Source of the DNA: Polynucleobacter necessarius | GTDB lineage: Bacteria > Pseudomonadota > Gammaproteobacteria > Burkholderiales > Burkholderiaceae | Length of the DNA stretch: 64,000 nucleotides | Reading direction: 5' to 3' | Assembly: GCF_900096755.1 (NCBI RefSeq) | Contig: NZ_LT615227.1 | Coordinates: 299,019 to 363,018, forward strand | Part shown: one piece after another, positions 39,559-48,813 of the stretch | How the letters are laid out: each line of letters opens with the position of its first letter | How positions within the stretch are numbered: position 1 is the first letter of the stretch | Program-made: the position numbers and the translations under genes | The notes under the pieces: generated by a model | The model's input: only the letters and a program-made list of their open reading frames with translations | Database searches by the model: none | What the model was told of the DNA's origin: nothing

Positions 39559-39614
39559 ATTTTTGCTTAAAAAGAAAAGCCACCCAAGGGTGGCTTTTCT
39601 TTTTAAGCAAAAAT
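39559..39614. terminator. 27-bp perfect inverted repeat, bidirectional terminator dut / Hc1-like
   Basis: Positions 39559-39585 and 39588-39614 are exact reverse complements over 27 bp, separated by AA. The inner part (AAAAGCCACCC with GGGTGGCTTTT) is a terminator with A/T tracts on both sides, so it works for convergent transcripts from dut (+) and the small basic protein gene (-). The repeat reaches within 2 nt of the stop codon of that gene. The arms are far longer than a terminator needs. Confidence 0.9.
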
Positions 39615-39616
39615 GC

Positions 39617-39850
39617 TTACTTACGAATGTGCGCTTTACGAGCAGCATCTTGTAACATACCGGCGCCAGCGCCTTCACGAGACTCTTTTTCTGCAGTAAT
39701 TTCTTTGCGACGCTCTTTACAAGAACCAGCAATCTCTTGCAATGCTTTACGTGCACGGGCAGCAGATGCCTTAATGCCTTTACCGTGAAACTTTTCGTTC
39801 TCTGCTTTGTACGTTTCAAAAGCTTCTAATAATTTATCGTGATGAGACAT
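39617..39850 (-). CDS. Small basic Hc1 (histone H1)-like protein
   Basis: This is a 77-residue, highly charged, helix-rich protein. The core FHGKGIKASAARARKALQEI followed by a run of K, R and E resembles the helical segment of the Hc1 histone H1-like family, KGNKAAGTRARKALQEL in relatives, seen in many betaproteobacteria. The Lys/Ala-rich DNA-compacting tail of chlamydial Hc1 is absent, so DNA binding is uncertain. It is a single gene, 41 nt downstream of clpA on the same strand but with its own AAGGAAAA-type ribosome binding site (minus strand). Function is unknown. Confidence 0.6.
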   Translation of the reverse strand: MSHHDKLLEAFETYKAENEKFHGKGIKASAARARKALQEIAGSCKERRKEITAEKESREGAGAGMLQDAARKAHIRK

Positions 39851-39891
39851 ATTTTCCTTTTTGGGTTGTATTTATTGAAATAATGATTTGA

Positions 39892-42198
39892 TTAAATTTC
39901 TTCGGCCGGCGCTACGTCTGCCTTAGTGCGCTTTCCTGGCAATACCGGAGCCTCAAAGTTCAATTGAACTTTGCCATCCTCATCGATATCAACATCCACA
40001 TGGCCACCTTGAGCTAATTTACCAAACAACAACTCATCAGCAAGGGCTTTACGAACGGTGTCCTGAATGATGCGTTGCATAGGACGAGCGCCCATTAATG
40101 GGTCAAAGCCATGCTTCGCAAGATGCGCTCTCAATGCAGGGCTAAAGGTAGCGTCCACTTTCTTCTCATGGAGTTGCTCTTCAAGCTGCATCAAAAATTT
40201 ATCTACTACACGCATGATAATGGACTCATCCAGCGCCTTGAATGAAACGATGGCATCCAAGCGATTGCGGAACTCTGGGGTAAAGAATTTCTTAATATCA
40301 GCCATCTCATCGCCAGACTCGCGTGCATTGGTAAAGCCGATAGTCGATTTCTGCATCGCCTCAGCACCAGCATTTGTAGTCATGATGATGATCACGTTAC
40401 GGAAATCTGTCTTGCGACCGTTGTTGTCCGTCAAGGTTCCATGATCCATTACCTGCAACAAAATATTGAAGATATCTGGATGCGCCTTCTCAACCTCATC
40501 AAGCAAGAGCACGCAATGCGGCTTCTTATTTACAGCCTCAGTCAGCAAACCACCCTGATCAAATCCCACATATCCCGGAGGCGCACCAATCAAGCGGCTC
40601 ACCGCATGGCGCTCCATGTATTCAGACATATCGAAGCGCAGCAATTCAATACCCAGAATATAAGCAAGCTGCTTCGCTACCTCAGTCTTACCAACGCCTG
40701 TTGGACCAGAGAATAAGAATGAGCCAATTGGTCTATCAATCTTGCCAAGGCCAGCACGCGTCATCTTGATAGCGCTTGCCAGAGCCTCAATTGCAGGATC
40801 TTGACCAAAGACCACACTCTTAATGTCGCGGTCTAAAGTTTGCAACTTGCTACGATCATCCACGGTGACTGATTGCGGCGGTATGCGAGCGATCTTTGCC
40901 ACAATCTCTTCAATCTCAGGGCGACCAATTGTTTTCTTCTGCTTAGACTTAGGCAAGATGCGTTGCGCAGCTCCGGCCTCATCAATCACATCAATTGCCT
41001 TATCAGGCAAATGGCGGTCATTAATATAACGAGCAGAAAGTTCTGCGGCAGCCACCAGAGCGCCAGCCGCATACTTCACGCTGTGGTGCCCTTCAAAGCG
41101 AGACTTGAGTCCGCGCAAGATTTGCACTGTCTGATCAACAGTTGGCTCAACAACATCAACCTTCTGGAAGCGACGAGATAAAGCGGCATCCTTCTCAAAG
41201 ATTCCACGGTATTCAGTAAAGGTGGTTGCACCGATGCATTTGAGCTGGCCGTTGGATAAAGCAGGCTTTAACAAATTGCTTGCATCTAAAGTGCCACCCG
41301 ATGCCGCGCCAGCACCAATCAAAGTATGAATCTCATCAATAAATAAAACGCCATGAGCGTGATCTTTTAAAGACTTGAGAACACTCTTTAAACGTTGCTC
41401 AAAGTCACCACGGTATTTCGTGCCAGCTAAGAGCGTGCCCATATCCAATGAATAGACAGTGGCGTCGGCCAAGATATCAGGCACGTCGCCCTTCACAATT
41501 CTCCAGGCCAGGCCTTCGGCAATAGCAGTCTTACCAACGCCAGCCTCACCTACCAACAGTGGATTATTTTTGCGGCGACGGCAAAGTACCTGAATCACCC
41601 GCTCCACTTCGCTCTCGCGCCCAATTAATGGGTCGATCTTGCCCTGACGAGCCATAGTGTTAAGGTTCTGGGTGTATTGATCTAAAGGGCTTTCCTTACC
41701 TGACGATGCAGCTTCTTCTGACTCCTGAGAAGCCTCAGCAGGCTTGACATGCTCCGCTTGATCTTTACGAACACCGTGGCTGATGAAATTGACAACATCT
41801 AAACGTGTTACCCCTTGTTGCTGCAAGAAGTACACCGCATGCGAATCTTTTTCGCCAAAGATGGCAACCAATACATTTGCACCGGTCACTTCTTTCTTAC
41901 CATTGGATGTAGATTGGACGTGCATGATGGCACGTTGAATCACGCGCTGAAAGCCCAACGTTGGTTGCGTATCCACTTCGTCATTACCTGGCACCACTGG
42001 CGTGTTGTCATTAATGAAATTTTTAAGTTGAGCGCGTAGCTCTGCGATGTTGACTGCGCAAGCCTTTAAGACTTCTACGGCCGTCGCGTTATCCAGCAAG
42101 GCCGCAAGCAAATGCTCAACCGTAATGAACTCGTGTCGCGATGCCCTTGCGTCAACAAACGCCATGTGCAAACTTACTTCTAGTTCTTGGGCAATCAT
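39892..42198 (-). CDS. clpA: ATP-dependent Clp protease ATP-binding subunit ClpA
   Basis: ClpA unfolds substrates for ClpP. The 768-residue protein has the N-domain repeats ([15 protein letters not shown]), a first AAA+ module with Walker [10 protein letters not shown] and Walker [10 protein letters not shown], and a second with [14 protein letters not shown] and [12 protein letters not shown]. The ClpP-docking IGF loop is present (KSTIGFTN). I chose the ATG at 42198, which overlaps the clpS stop. The gene is intact. Confidence 0.96.
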   Translation of the reverse strand: MIAQELEVSLHMAFVDARASRHEFITVEHLLAALLDNATAVEVLKACAVNIAELRAQLKNFINDNTPVVPGNDEVDTQPTLGFQRVIQRAIMHVQSTSNGKKEVTGANVLVAIFGEKDSHAVYFLQQQGVTRLDVVNFISHGVRKDQAEHVKPAEASQESEEAASSGKESPLDQYTQNLNTMARQGKIDPLIGRESEVERVIQVLCRRRKNNPLLVGEAGVGKTAIAEGLAWRIVKGDVPDILADATVYSLDMGTLLAGTKYRGDFEQRLKSVLKSLKDHAHGVLFIDEIHTLIGAGAASGGTLDASNLLKPALSNGQLKCIGATTFTEYRGIFEKDAALSRRFQKVDVVEPTVDQTVQILRGLKSRFEGHHSVKYAAGALVAAAELSARYINDRHLPDKAIDVIDEAGAAQRILPKSKQKKTIGRPEIEEIVAKIARIPPQSVTVDDRSKLQTLDRDIKSVVFGQDPAIEALASAIKMTRAGLGKIDRPIGSFLFSGPTGVGKTEVAKQLAYILGIELLRFDMSEYMERHAVSRLIGAPPGYVGFDQGGLLTEAVNKKPHCVLLLDEVEKAHPDIFNILLQVMDHGTLTDNNGRKTDFRNVIIIMTTNAGAEAMQKSTIGFTNARESGDEMADIKKFFTPEFRNRLDAIVSFKALDESIIMRVVDKFLMQLEEQLHEKKVDATFSPALRAHLAKHGFDPLMGARPMQRIIQDTVRKALADELLFGKLAQGGHVDVDIDEDGKVQLNFEAPVLPGKRTKADVAPAEEI

Positions 42199-42542
42199 GC
42201 TTCCTCCATAGTGCACTGTAGTGGGTGACCCGCTTCATGGGAGAGTTCGATAACTTGATGCACTTTCGTGGCAGCGACATCGCGAGTAAATACTCCGCAG
42301 ACACCTTTGCCGACTAAATGAACTTGCAACATGATGCGTGTAGCTGTTTCATGATCTTTATTAAAATACTCCTGAATCACCATCACCACAAATTCCATTG
42401 GCGTGTAATCGTCATTCAATAGTAAAACTTTATACATTGAAGGTGCCTTTACTTGCTCGACCTGCTTTTCGAGAAGAATGGTGTCCTCAACGTGAGGATT
42501 TCCTGGGATGCCAGTAGTGGGATTTTTTGGTGCGCGACTCAT
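42195..42542 (-). CDS. clpS: ClpA adaptor protein ClpS
   Basis: ClpS delivers N-degron substrates to ClpAP. The protein is 115 residues from the ATG at 42542. The conserved [20 protein letters not shown] segment with the N-end-rule binding residues (ND, and the helix following) is present, then THKVH-like [20 protein letters not shown]. An upstream ATG at 42560 is possible but less family-like. It is coupled to clpA by an ATGA overlap and diverges from the cold-shock gene. Confidence 0.94.
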   Translation of the reverse strand: MSRAPKNPTTGIPGNPHVEDTILLEKQVEQVKAPSMYKVLLLNDDYTPMEFVVMVIQEYFNKDHETATRIMLQVHLVGKGVCGVFTRDVAATKVHQVIELSHEAGHPLQCTMEEA

Positions 42543-42687
42543 GAGAAACATTCTAAACACAGATATTGAAACTTTAATTTACTGGGGTCTTGTTGCGAAA
42601 ACCACGCAAAAACCCCTCTTAAACCCATATTGGGGCATTTTTCGATAAAAAAGGGGTATTTACTAGGGGGTAGGGGCATATAACTCC

Positions 42688-42716
42688 TTGACACCCCTCC
42701 AAAAAGGGCAAACAAT
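42688..42716 (+). promoter_or_regulatory. Putative sigma-70 promoter of the cold-shock gene
   Basis: TTGACA at 42688-42693 and AACAAT at 42711-42716 are separated by 17 nt. The -35 is a perfect match and the -10 matches at four of six positions. Transcription from about 42723 would give a leader of roughly 107 nt before the cold-shock ATG; long leaders are typical of cspA-type genes. The rest of the 287-nt gap between clpS and the cold-shock gene is G-tract rich, with no further feature I can name. Confidence 0.5.
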
Positions 42717-42829
42717 CGGGGGGTAGGCTTCATCAAGAGAGGTTCTATTTAGGCGTGTTGTGGATTGAGACTGATTAAAAAGTATTTACCCTCATCACGG
42801 TTGTTTTAAGTTTATGTAATGGAGTTCGC

Positions 42830-43033
42830 ATGGCGACCGGAATTGTTAAGTGGTTCAATGATGCAAAAGGTTTTGGCTTTATCAAACCTGATAATGGTGA
42901 AGAAGAGTTGTTCGCGCATTTCAGCGCAATTACTATGCCTGGGTTCAAAACTCTTAAGGAAAACCAAAAGGTAACGTTTGACATTACCCAAGATCCTAAA
43001 GGCAAGCAAGCTACCAATATCCAAGCGGCTTAA
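42830..43033 (+). CDS. Cold-shock protein (CspA family)
   Basis: This is a 67-residue single cold-shock domain. RNP1 appears as KGFGFIKPD and RNP2 as LFAHFSAI, with the N-terminal [14 protein letters not shown]. It binds single-stranded RNA and acts as an RNA chaperone. GGAG at 42821-42824 precedes the ATG by 5 nt. It has a long leader and its own terminator, so it is a single-gene unit. Confidence 0.95.
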   Translation: MATGIVKWFNDAKGFGFIKPDNGEEELFAHFSAITMPGFKTLKENQKVTFDITQDPKGKQATNIQAA

Positions 43034-43052
43034 TAGTCCTTAGATCATTATT

Positions 43053-43083
43053 AAAAACCCAGGACTTGTTCCTGGGTTTTTTT
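43053..43083 (+). terminator. Rho-independent terminator after the cold-shock gene
   Basis: AAAAACCCAGGA pairs with TCCTGGGTTTTT around CTTGT and is followed by a T run. It starts 19 nt after the stop codon. Confidence 0.92.
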
Positions 43084-43107
43084 CGCCCTCAATTTACCTC
43101 ACATAAA

Positions 43108-43572
43108 ATGCCCTTCATGCATACCCATAAAAACTTCCTAAGCAAATTCTTTGCGGCATTTCTTTTCATTGGTTCAGGCCTGACGCAGGCGCAGGTCAAT
43201 GTTGGCCTGCCTACAGCTGAATTAAAAACAGGCATCTATCGTATTCAGGCTGAGCTGGCTGATACGCCGAAGGCAAGAGAGGTTGGGCTCATGAACCGCA
43301 CCAGCATGCCGACCAACTCAGGCATGCTATTTATCTTTGAACAAAAAGCTGGTCATTGTTTCTGGATGAACAACACCAAGATTCCACTCTCCATTGCTTT
43401 CATAGCTGATGATGGGAAGATTGTGAATATCGAAGAAATGCAAGCAGAAACCACCAACAACCATTGCCCTAAGGCTGCTGTACGTTACGCGCTAGAGATG
43501 AACAAGCAATGGTTCTCCGAGCGCGTGATTGTGCCTGGAGCAGCAGTGATTACCGGACTACCGAAAAAGTAA
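43108..43572 (+). CDS. Exported DUF192 protein
   Basis: This protein of about 154 residues has a signal peptide (KFFAAFLFIGSGLTQAQ). The DUF192 core follows: ELADTPKAREVGLMNRTSMP near residue 50, GMLFIFEQKAGHCFWMNNTK and the IPLSIAFIADDGKIVNIEEM strand pair. The family is widespread and small, without an established activity. The ATG at 43108 avoids overlap with the upstream terminator; 43117 is an alternative. A terminator follows the gene. Confidence 0.88.
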   Translation: MPFMHTHKNFLSKFFAAFLFIGSGLTQAQVNVGLPTAELKTGIYRIQAELADTPKAREVGLMNRTSMPTNSGMLFIFEQKAGHCFWMNNTKIPLSIAFIADDGKIVNIEEMQAETTNNHCPKAAVRYALEMNKQWFSERVIVPGAAVITGLPKK

Positions 43573-43606
43573 TTGGTCTAGCCGAACGATTTGTCTTGAT
43601 GCAATA

Positions 43607-43635
43607 AAAAACGCAGACTGAGGTCTGCGTTTTCT
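43607..43635 (+). terminator. Bidirectional terminator, DUF192 gene / ppnP
   Basis: AAAACGCAGAC (43608-43618) pairs with GTCTGCGTTTT (43623-43633) around TGAG, with A and T tracts on either side. It lies between the convergent DUF192 gene and ppnP and can end both. Confidence 0.9.
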
Positions 43636-43651
43636 TTAAGTATTGCCGCTC

Positions 43652-43957
43652 TTACTCAAAATGGCAAACATAATGCACTGGTTGCTCAGCACGAATAATG
43701 AAGTAACCGCCCTTTTCCACTTCCCAGCTTTGGCCAGCCTTGAACTCTACTTCAGGGGCGCCATTAATACTCACAAAAGCATTGCCATCGACCACTTCCA
43801 TAATTTCTTTTGTACTAAGATCGAAGCGCAAAGTGCTTGGTAATACAACGCCAACAGACTTACGCACGCCATTTGGTAATGTCACAGTATGTGAAACACA
43901 CTTGCCATCAAAAAATACATTGGCTTTCTTGCCTACGGAAACTTGATCAAATTGCAT
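43652..43957 (-). CDS. ppnP: Pyrimidine/purine nucleoside phosphorylase PpnP
   Basis: This 101-residue single-domain cupin of the former DUF1255 family phosphorolyses several nucleosides. The family pattern is clear: VYFDGKCVSHTV-like FFDGKCVSHTVTLPNG, KSVGVVLPSTLRFDLSTKEI and GQSWEVEKGGYFIIRAEQPV. Length agrees with the family. The gene is on its own, convergent with the DUF192 gene and 58 nt downstream of argG's stop in the opposite reading order on the same strand. Confidence 0.92.
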   Translation of the reverse strand: MQFDQVSVGKKANVFFDGKCVSHTVTLPNGVRKSVGVVLPSTLRFDLSTKEIMEVVDGNAFVSINGAPEVEFKAGQSWEVEKGGYFIIRAEQPVHYVCHFE

Positions 43958-44015
43958 TGCAGTTCTTTCTATTCTGTTTAGTTCTAATATTTTTCTTTGT
44001 TGCTGAATTCTTCAA

Positions 44016-45248
44016 TTACTTCTTGGCGCGTTTGCGTCTAGCCGTCTCAGCAATACGCATACGCAAAGCGTTGAGCTTAATAAAGCCGCCAGCATCTGCT
44101 TGGTTATAAGCGCCGCCGTCATCGTCAAAGGTTGCAATATTTTGGTCAAACAAAGTATTGGCTGAATCACGTGAAATAACGGAAACAGATCCCTTATAGA
44201 GCTTTAAGCGCACAACACCATTTACTGCTTGTTGGGTGTGATCGATCAAAGTCTGCAAAGCTAGGCGCTCTGGAGCCCACCACAAGCCGTTGTAAATCAA
44301 GCTTGCATAGCGTGGCATCAGATCATCCTTCAAGTGAGCCACTTCACGATCTAAGGTAATGCTTTCAATGCCGCGATGCGCCTTCAACAGAATCGTGCCG
44401 CCAGGAGTTTCATAGCAACCACGGCTCTTCATGCCAACAAAGCGGTTTTCCACCAGGTCAAGACGCCCGATGCCGTGCATGCCACCAATGCGATTGAGCT
44501 CAGCCAATAACTCATGTGGCTTATACGCCTTGCCATTGATTGCTACTGGATCACCAGCTTTAAATTCAATCTCAATAATTTCTGGGGCGTCTGGAGCCTT
44601 CTCTGGAGAAACTGTCCAACGCCACATAGACTCTTCGGCTTCAGCATTAGGATTCTCTAGATGACGTCCCTCATAGCTAATATGCAATAAGTTGGCATCC
44701 ATTGAATAAGGTGAGCCACCTTGCTTATGCTTCATCTCCACTGGAATGCCATGCTTTTCTGCATAGGCCATCAACTTCTCACGTGAGAGCAGATCCCACT
44801 CACGCCAAGGAGCAATCACTTTGATTCCTGGCTCTAATGCGTAGTAACCCAACTCAAAGCGAACTTGATCGTTACCTTTGCCTGTAGCTCCGTGAGATAC
44901 AGAATCAGCACCAGTTAAGCGAGCGATCTCAATCTGACGTTTAGCGATCAAAGGGCGCGCAATTGAAGTGCCCAACAAATATTCGCCTTCGTAAATCGTA
45001 TTCGCGCGGAACATTGGAAATACAAAATCACGCACAAATTCTTCGCGCAAATCATCAATAAAAATATTTTCTGGCTTGATACCAAATTGCAATGCTTTGG
45101 CACGCGCTGGTTCCAACTCTTCACCCTGACCCAAGTCGGCGGTAAAGGTCACGATCTCACAACCATATGTATCCTGAAGCCACTTCAAGATCACGCTAGT
45201 GTCTAGACCACCGGAATACGCTAAGACTGCTTTTTTAATATCAGACAT
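44016..45248 (-). CDS. argG: Argininosuccinate synthase
   Basis: ArgG joins citrulline and aspartate with ATP, the penultimate arginine step. The 410-residue product starts [20 protein letters not shown] with the PP-loop SGGLDTS. The citrulline and aspartate binding segments ([18 protein letters not shown]) follow. The reading frame is complete and ends in a basic tail ARRKRAKK. It lies 57 nt after argF on the same strand. Confidence 0.96.
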   Translation of the reverse strand: MSDIKKAVLAYSGGLDTSVILKWLQDTYGCEIVTFTADLGQGEELEPARAKALQFGIKPENIFIDDLREEFVRDFVFPMFRANTIYEGEYLLGTSIARPLIAKRQIEIARLTGADSVSHGATGKGNDQVRFELGYYALEPGIKVIAPWREWDLLSREKLMAYAEKHGIPVEMKHKQGGSPYSMDANLLHISYEGRHLENPNAEAEESMWRWTVSPEKAPDAPEIIEIEFKAGDPVAINGKAYKPHELLAELNRIGGMHGIGRLDLVENRFVGMKSRGCYETPGGTILLKAHRGIESITLDREVAHLKDDLMPRYASLIYNGLWWAPERLALQTLIDHTQQAVNGVVRLKLYKGSVSVISRDSANTLFDQNIATFDDDGGAYNQADAGGFIKLNALRMRIAETARRKRAKK

Positions 45249-45305
45249 GTTTTCTTATTCAATCAAAAATAAATTAAAACGACTTACTAAAACCGAGCTA
45301 TGAAC

Positions 45306-46253
45306 TCAATCCAAACGACCGCAAAGTAAATACTCCATCAAAGCCTTCTGGACGTGCAAACGATTTTCTGCCTCTTCCCACACAATGCTTTGTGGGCCAT
45401 CAATCACGCCAGCGGAAACCTCTTCGCCGCGGTGGGCTGGCAAGCAATGCATAAATAACGCATCCGGCTTAGCCAAAGACATCAACTCCTCATCGACCAT
45501 CCAATCTTGGAACGCATTCATGCGTGAAGCATTTTCAGCTTCATATCCCATGCTGGTCCATACATCGGTCGTAACTAAGTCTGCACCCTTGCAGGCATCT
45601 TTAGGGTCGACACAAACCGTCAAGTGTTTTGCTGCTTTTGCAGTCAAACGCGCTGGATCCAATTGGTAGCCTTCTGGCGCCGAGAAGCGCAACTGAAAGT
45701 CTAAACATTCAGCTGCCTGAAACCAGGTGTAAGCCATATTGTTGGCATCACCTACCCAAGCTACCGTTTTGCCTTGGATTGGGCCACGAACCTCCACATA
45801 AGTGAAGATGTCGGCCAGCACTTGGCATGGATGAAATTCGTTCGTTAAGCCGTTGATTACGGGCACGCGAGAATTGGCTGCAAAACGCTCAATAATCTCT
45901 TGGCCAAAGGTGCGGATCATGATGATGTCCGTCATCCTTGAAATTACCTGCGCAGCATCCTCTACAGGCTCGCCACGACCTAACTGAGTATCGCGAGTGT
46001 TCAGGTATACCGCATGACCTCCAAGCTGGTGTATGCCCGCCTCGAAAGAAAGGCGCGTACGCGTGGAGTGCTTTTCGAAAATCATTGCCAAAGTGCGGTC
46101 ATGCAAAGGATGCCAGGTCTCGTAGCTCTTAAATTTAGCCTTGAGCCATGCTGATCTTTTCAGCAAGTAGTCATATTCTTCGCGAGTGAGGTCAGAAAAC
46201 TGCAGGTAGTGCTTTACCTGACCGGGCACTTGGGGCTTTGCCAGAGATGTCAT
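45306..46253 (-). CDS. argF: Ornithine carbamoyltransferase
   Basis: ArgF makes citrulline from ornithine and carbamoyl phosphate. The carbamoyl phosphate site appears as KHSTRTRLSFEAG, and the ornithine site as HCLPAHRGEEVS near the C-terminus; VAWVGDANNMAYTW is the ornithine-loop region. I chose the ATG at 46253 (MTSLAKPQVPGQVKHYLQFS), which gives 315 residues; an ATG 11 codons upstream (46286) is also open. It precedes argG, consistent with arginine synthesis being kept. Confidence 0.94.
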   Translation of the reverse strand: MTSLAKPQVPGQVKHYLQFSDLTREEYDYLLKRSAWLKAKFKSYETWHPLHDRTLAMIFEKHSTRTRLSFEAGIHQLGGHAVYLNTRDTQLGRGEPVEDAAQVISRMTDIIMIRTFGQEIIERFAANSRVPVINGLTNEFHPCQVLADIFTYVEVRGPIQGKTVAWVGDANNMAYTWFQAAECLDFQLRFSAPEGYQLDPARLTAKAAKHLTVCVDPKDACKGADLVTTDVWTSMGYEAENASRMNAFQDWMVDEELMSLAKPDALFMHCLPAHRGEEVSAGVIDGPQSIVWEEAENRLHVQKALMEYLLCGRLD

Positions 46254-46393
46254 AGTTGAGCTTTCTACTAAAGTTTTGGCTTGCATTTTTTTCTTAAAAC
46301 ATTCAACTGCACGAAAATGGACCCTAAAGTCATATTACGTCCACCTCAGGCTGTTAAGCTAGAAGGCTAAGCAATACTGCTTCTTAACATCAT

Positions 46394-46722
46394 TTGTACG
46401 CCAACTTGAACCACAAAAAGCTTTTCATTCAAGGCATTACCACTTCTGGCAAACCGTTTCGGCCCAGCGATTGGGCGGAGCGTCTGTGCGGGGTGATGGC
46501 TACTTTCCGCCCTCCCGGCGATTCCGGGGACCCTCGCTTCACTTATTCGCCCTATGTCAGACCAGTGCTCTTATTGCAAAAGTGAAATGCGTTGTTATCG
46601 ATACTAGGCTGGGCGACTTAGATCCAAGAGCGCTCGACTTTGTCATGAACTTTGCCAAAGACAGCAGCCTACCGATCGAAGAGGCATGTGAGTTCAACCC
46701 AACATCCCAAGCCCAGCCTTAA
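46394..46722 (+). pseudogene. DUF3579 protein, frameshifted
   Basis: DUF3579 is a short family of unknown function found between argF and rpsT in betaproteobacteria. The first frame reads KKLFIQGITTSGKPFRPSDW, AERLCGVMATFRPPGDSGDP and SPYVRPVL. The frame is lost at 46568-46571, where CT is repeated. The second frame continues IAKVKCVVIDTRLGDLDPRA and FVMNFAKDSSLPIEEACEF. Removing one CT would rejoin both halves into a normal protein of about 108 residues. The start (TTG 46394 or 46406) is uncertain. Confidence 0.88.
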
Positions 46723-46775
46723 AAACAAAAACCCGCTCTGATGAGGAGCGGGCCTAGGTCGAAACTACTTCGACC
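46721..46775 (-). terminator. Terminator of rpsT with a second upstream hairpin
   Basis: Read on the - strand, GAGCGGG pairs with CCCGCTC (46732-46738 with 46746-46752, 7-nt loop) and is followed by TTTTTGTTTTT, a proper U tract. Just before it, GGTCGAA and TTCGACC (46757-46763 and 46769-46775) form a second 7-bp hairpin. On the + strand no U tract follows, so it serves rpsT, not the DUF3579 remnant. Confidence 0.8.
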
Positions 46776-46795
46776 AGCCTAAAACTAATACTGTA

Positions 46796-47062
46796 TTACG
46801 CTGCCATCGCCTTGATAGCTGCAGACAAACGTGACTTCTGACGAGCTGCAGTGTTCTTGTGTGCAATCTTTTTGTCAGCAATCTTGTCGATTGTTGCTTG
46901 AGCGGCTGTAAATACTTTTGCAGCAGCAGCTTTGTCACCAGTTTCGATTGCTTTACGAACTGCCTTGATGGAAGTGCGAAGCTTTGAACGCAAACTGGAA
47001 TTGTGTTCGTTTTGTTTTACTGCCTGGCGTGCGCGCTTGCGCGCTTGTGCTGTATTGGCCAT
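46796..47062 (-). CDS. rpsT: 30S ribosomal protein S20
   Basis: This is an 88-residue basic helical protein, starting [20 protein letters not shown] and ending [15 protein letters not shown], typical of S20. I chose the ATG at 47062; the extra ten codons upstream are not part of the family. It binds 16S rRNA early in small-subunit assembly. It diverges from murJ across 155 nt, which should hold both promoters, although none is clear. Confidence 0.96.
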   Translation of the reverse strand: MANTAQARKRARQAVKQNEHNSSLRSKLRTSIKAVRKAIETGDKAAAAKVFTAAQATIDKIADKKIAHKNTAARQKSRLSAAIKAMAA

Positions 47063-47217
47063 CTTTAAACCTTGCCTCTCTATAAATTGCAAAATGCGAT
47101 TAGTTAAAAATCTCGTGGACTTGCCAATTTCCCATAAGCAAGCTCACCAAAACCCAAGATTTTACCTTAAAGGGGCAAAAAAGCCCAGTCCACCCATAAA
47201 TAGGTGAAAATCGGCTC

Positions 47218-48813
47218 ATGAATCTGCTTTCTGCCGCCGCCAAGGTTAGCTCCCTGACCATGCTGTCCCGCATTACGGGGTTGCTTCGGGAGACCCTCAT
47301 AGCCCGTAGTTTCGGGGCTTCCGAGTGGACGGACGCCTTTAATGTGGCTTTTAGGCTACCCAATTTACTGCGTCGATTATTTGCGGAAGGGGCCTTTTCC
47401 CAGGCTTTTGTACCGATTTTGGGGGAAATTTCCACCAAAGGGGATCAAAAACAGGCTCAAATCCTCGTAAATGCGGTCGCTACGCTCTTATTTTGGGCTT
47501 TGCTCCTCACGGTATTGGCAGGGGTTATTGGCGCCCCCTTGCTGATTTTGGCCATTGCCACAGGATTTAGCGGTGGGCCGGCCTATGAGGCCAGCGTTGT
47601 GATGACCCGCATTATGTTTCCCTATATCGGCCTGATTTCCATGGTTTCGCTATCCGCCGGCATTTTGAATACCTTCCAGCGTTTTGCCATTCCGGCCTTT
47701 ACGCCGGTTTTGCTGAATTTAGCCCTCATCACCAGCGCCCCTTTCTTAGCGCCGCACTTGGATCAGCCAATTTACGCCCTCAGTAGCGGTGTTTTAGTTG
47801 GCGGCGTTTTGCAACTCGTCATTCAAATTCCAGCACTGTCTCGCTTAGGACTTTTGCCTCGTATTGGTTTATTACCCGGCGCAATCAAAAGCGCCATCGT
47901 CAATCCGGAAGCCAGACGCGTTTTAAAGTTGATGGGTCCTGCTGTATTTGCAGTTTCCATTGCCCAAATTTCATTAATCATTAATACAAACATTGCATCA
48001 CGCTTGCAAGCAGGTAGCGTGTCTTGGCTTTCATACGCTGATCGCCTCATGGAATTTCCGACTGCATTACTTGGCGTTGCCTTAGGCACCGTGCTCTTGC
48101 CAAGCCTTAGCAAGGCCAATGCCAAGAATGACTTAGTGCACGCCGGTGAATTACTCATCTGGGGTTTACAGCTGACATTCTTATTAGCTGCGCCCTGTGC
48201 ACTTGCGCTCTTTATTTTTGGCGAGCCACTAGCAGCCGTGCTGTACCACTACGGCAAATTCAACGCACTGGATGTACTGATGACACAACGTGCATTGGCC
48301 GCTTATGGCGTTGGCCTAATTGGATTAATTTTGGTAAAGATTTTGGCTCCAGGGTTTTATTCACGCCAAGATATTCGCACCCCAGTAAAAATTGGCTTAT
48401 TCGTTTTAGTAGCCACTCAATTAGCCAACCTTGTTTTTGTTCCATGGCTTGGTCATGCCGGCCTGGCCTTATCAGTTGGCACTGGCGCATGCCTTAATGC
48501 CGCCCTTCTCTGGGTTGGCCTTCATAAGCGCGGCGCCCTGCCGAGCTCTGCTTGGCTCAAATACCTTGGGCAACTACTCTTTGCATTAATCCCTTTTTCT
48601 GCTGTCCTCATTTACGCAGCAGGCGCCCATAACTGGATTGCTTTACAAGCGGAGCCATGGCTACGTATTGGCTTATTAGCCGCATGGTTAGGCATTGCTG
48701 CAATTGTGTACTTTGGTTCCCTGGGTTTAGTGGGAATTCGCTGGCAAAAATTCTTGCGTCATGCAAAATTGCCCATATGCCAACACAACAACTCGACTAT
48801 TTCACCTCCCTAG
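47218..48813 (+). CDS. murJ: Lipid II flippase MurJ
   Basis: MurJ moves lipid II across the inner membrane for peptidoglycan synthesis. The 531-residue protein has about fourteen transmembrane segments. The conserved N-terminus SRITGLLRETLIARSFGASE and RLPNLLRRLFAEGAFSQAFV are present, including the conserved Arg of the first helix. The C-terminal 37 nt overlap the next gene. The intact frame is expected for an essential gene. Confidence 0.95.
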   Translation: MNLLSAAAKVSSLTMLSRITGLLRETLIARSFGASEWTDAFNVAFRLPNLLRRLFAEGAFSQAFVPILGEISTKGDQKQAQILVNAVATLLFWALLLTVLAGVIGAPLLILAIATGFSGGPAYEASVVMTRIMFPYIGLISMVSLSAGILNTFQRFAIPAFTPVLLNLALITSAPFLAPHLDQPIYALSSGVLVGGVLQLVIQIPALSRLGLLPRIGLLPGAIKSAIVNPEARRVLKLMGPAVFAVSIAQISLIINTNIASRLQAGSVSWLSYADRLMEFPTALLGVALGTVLLPSLSKANAKNDLVHAGELLIWGLQLTFLLAAPCALALFIFGEPLAAVLYHYGKFNALDVLMTQRALAAYGVGLIGLILVKILAPGFYSRQDIRTPVKIGLFVLVATQLANLVFVPWLGHAGLALSVGTGACLNAALLWVGLHKRGALPSSAWLKYLGQLLFALIPFSAVLIYAAGAHNWIALQAEPWLRIGLLAAWLGIAAIVYFGSLGLVGIRWQKFLRHAKLPICQHNNSTISPP

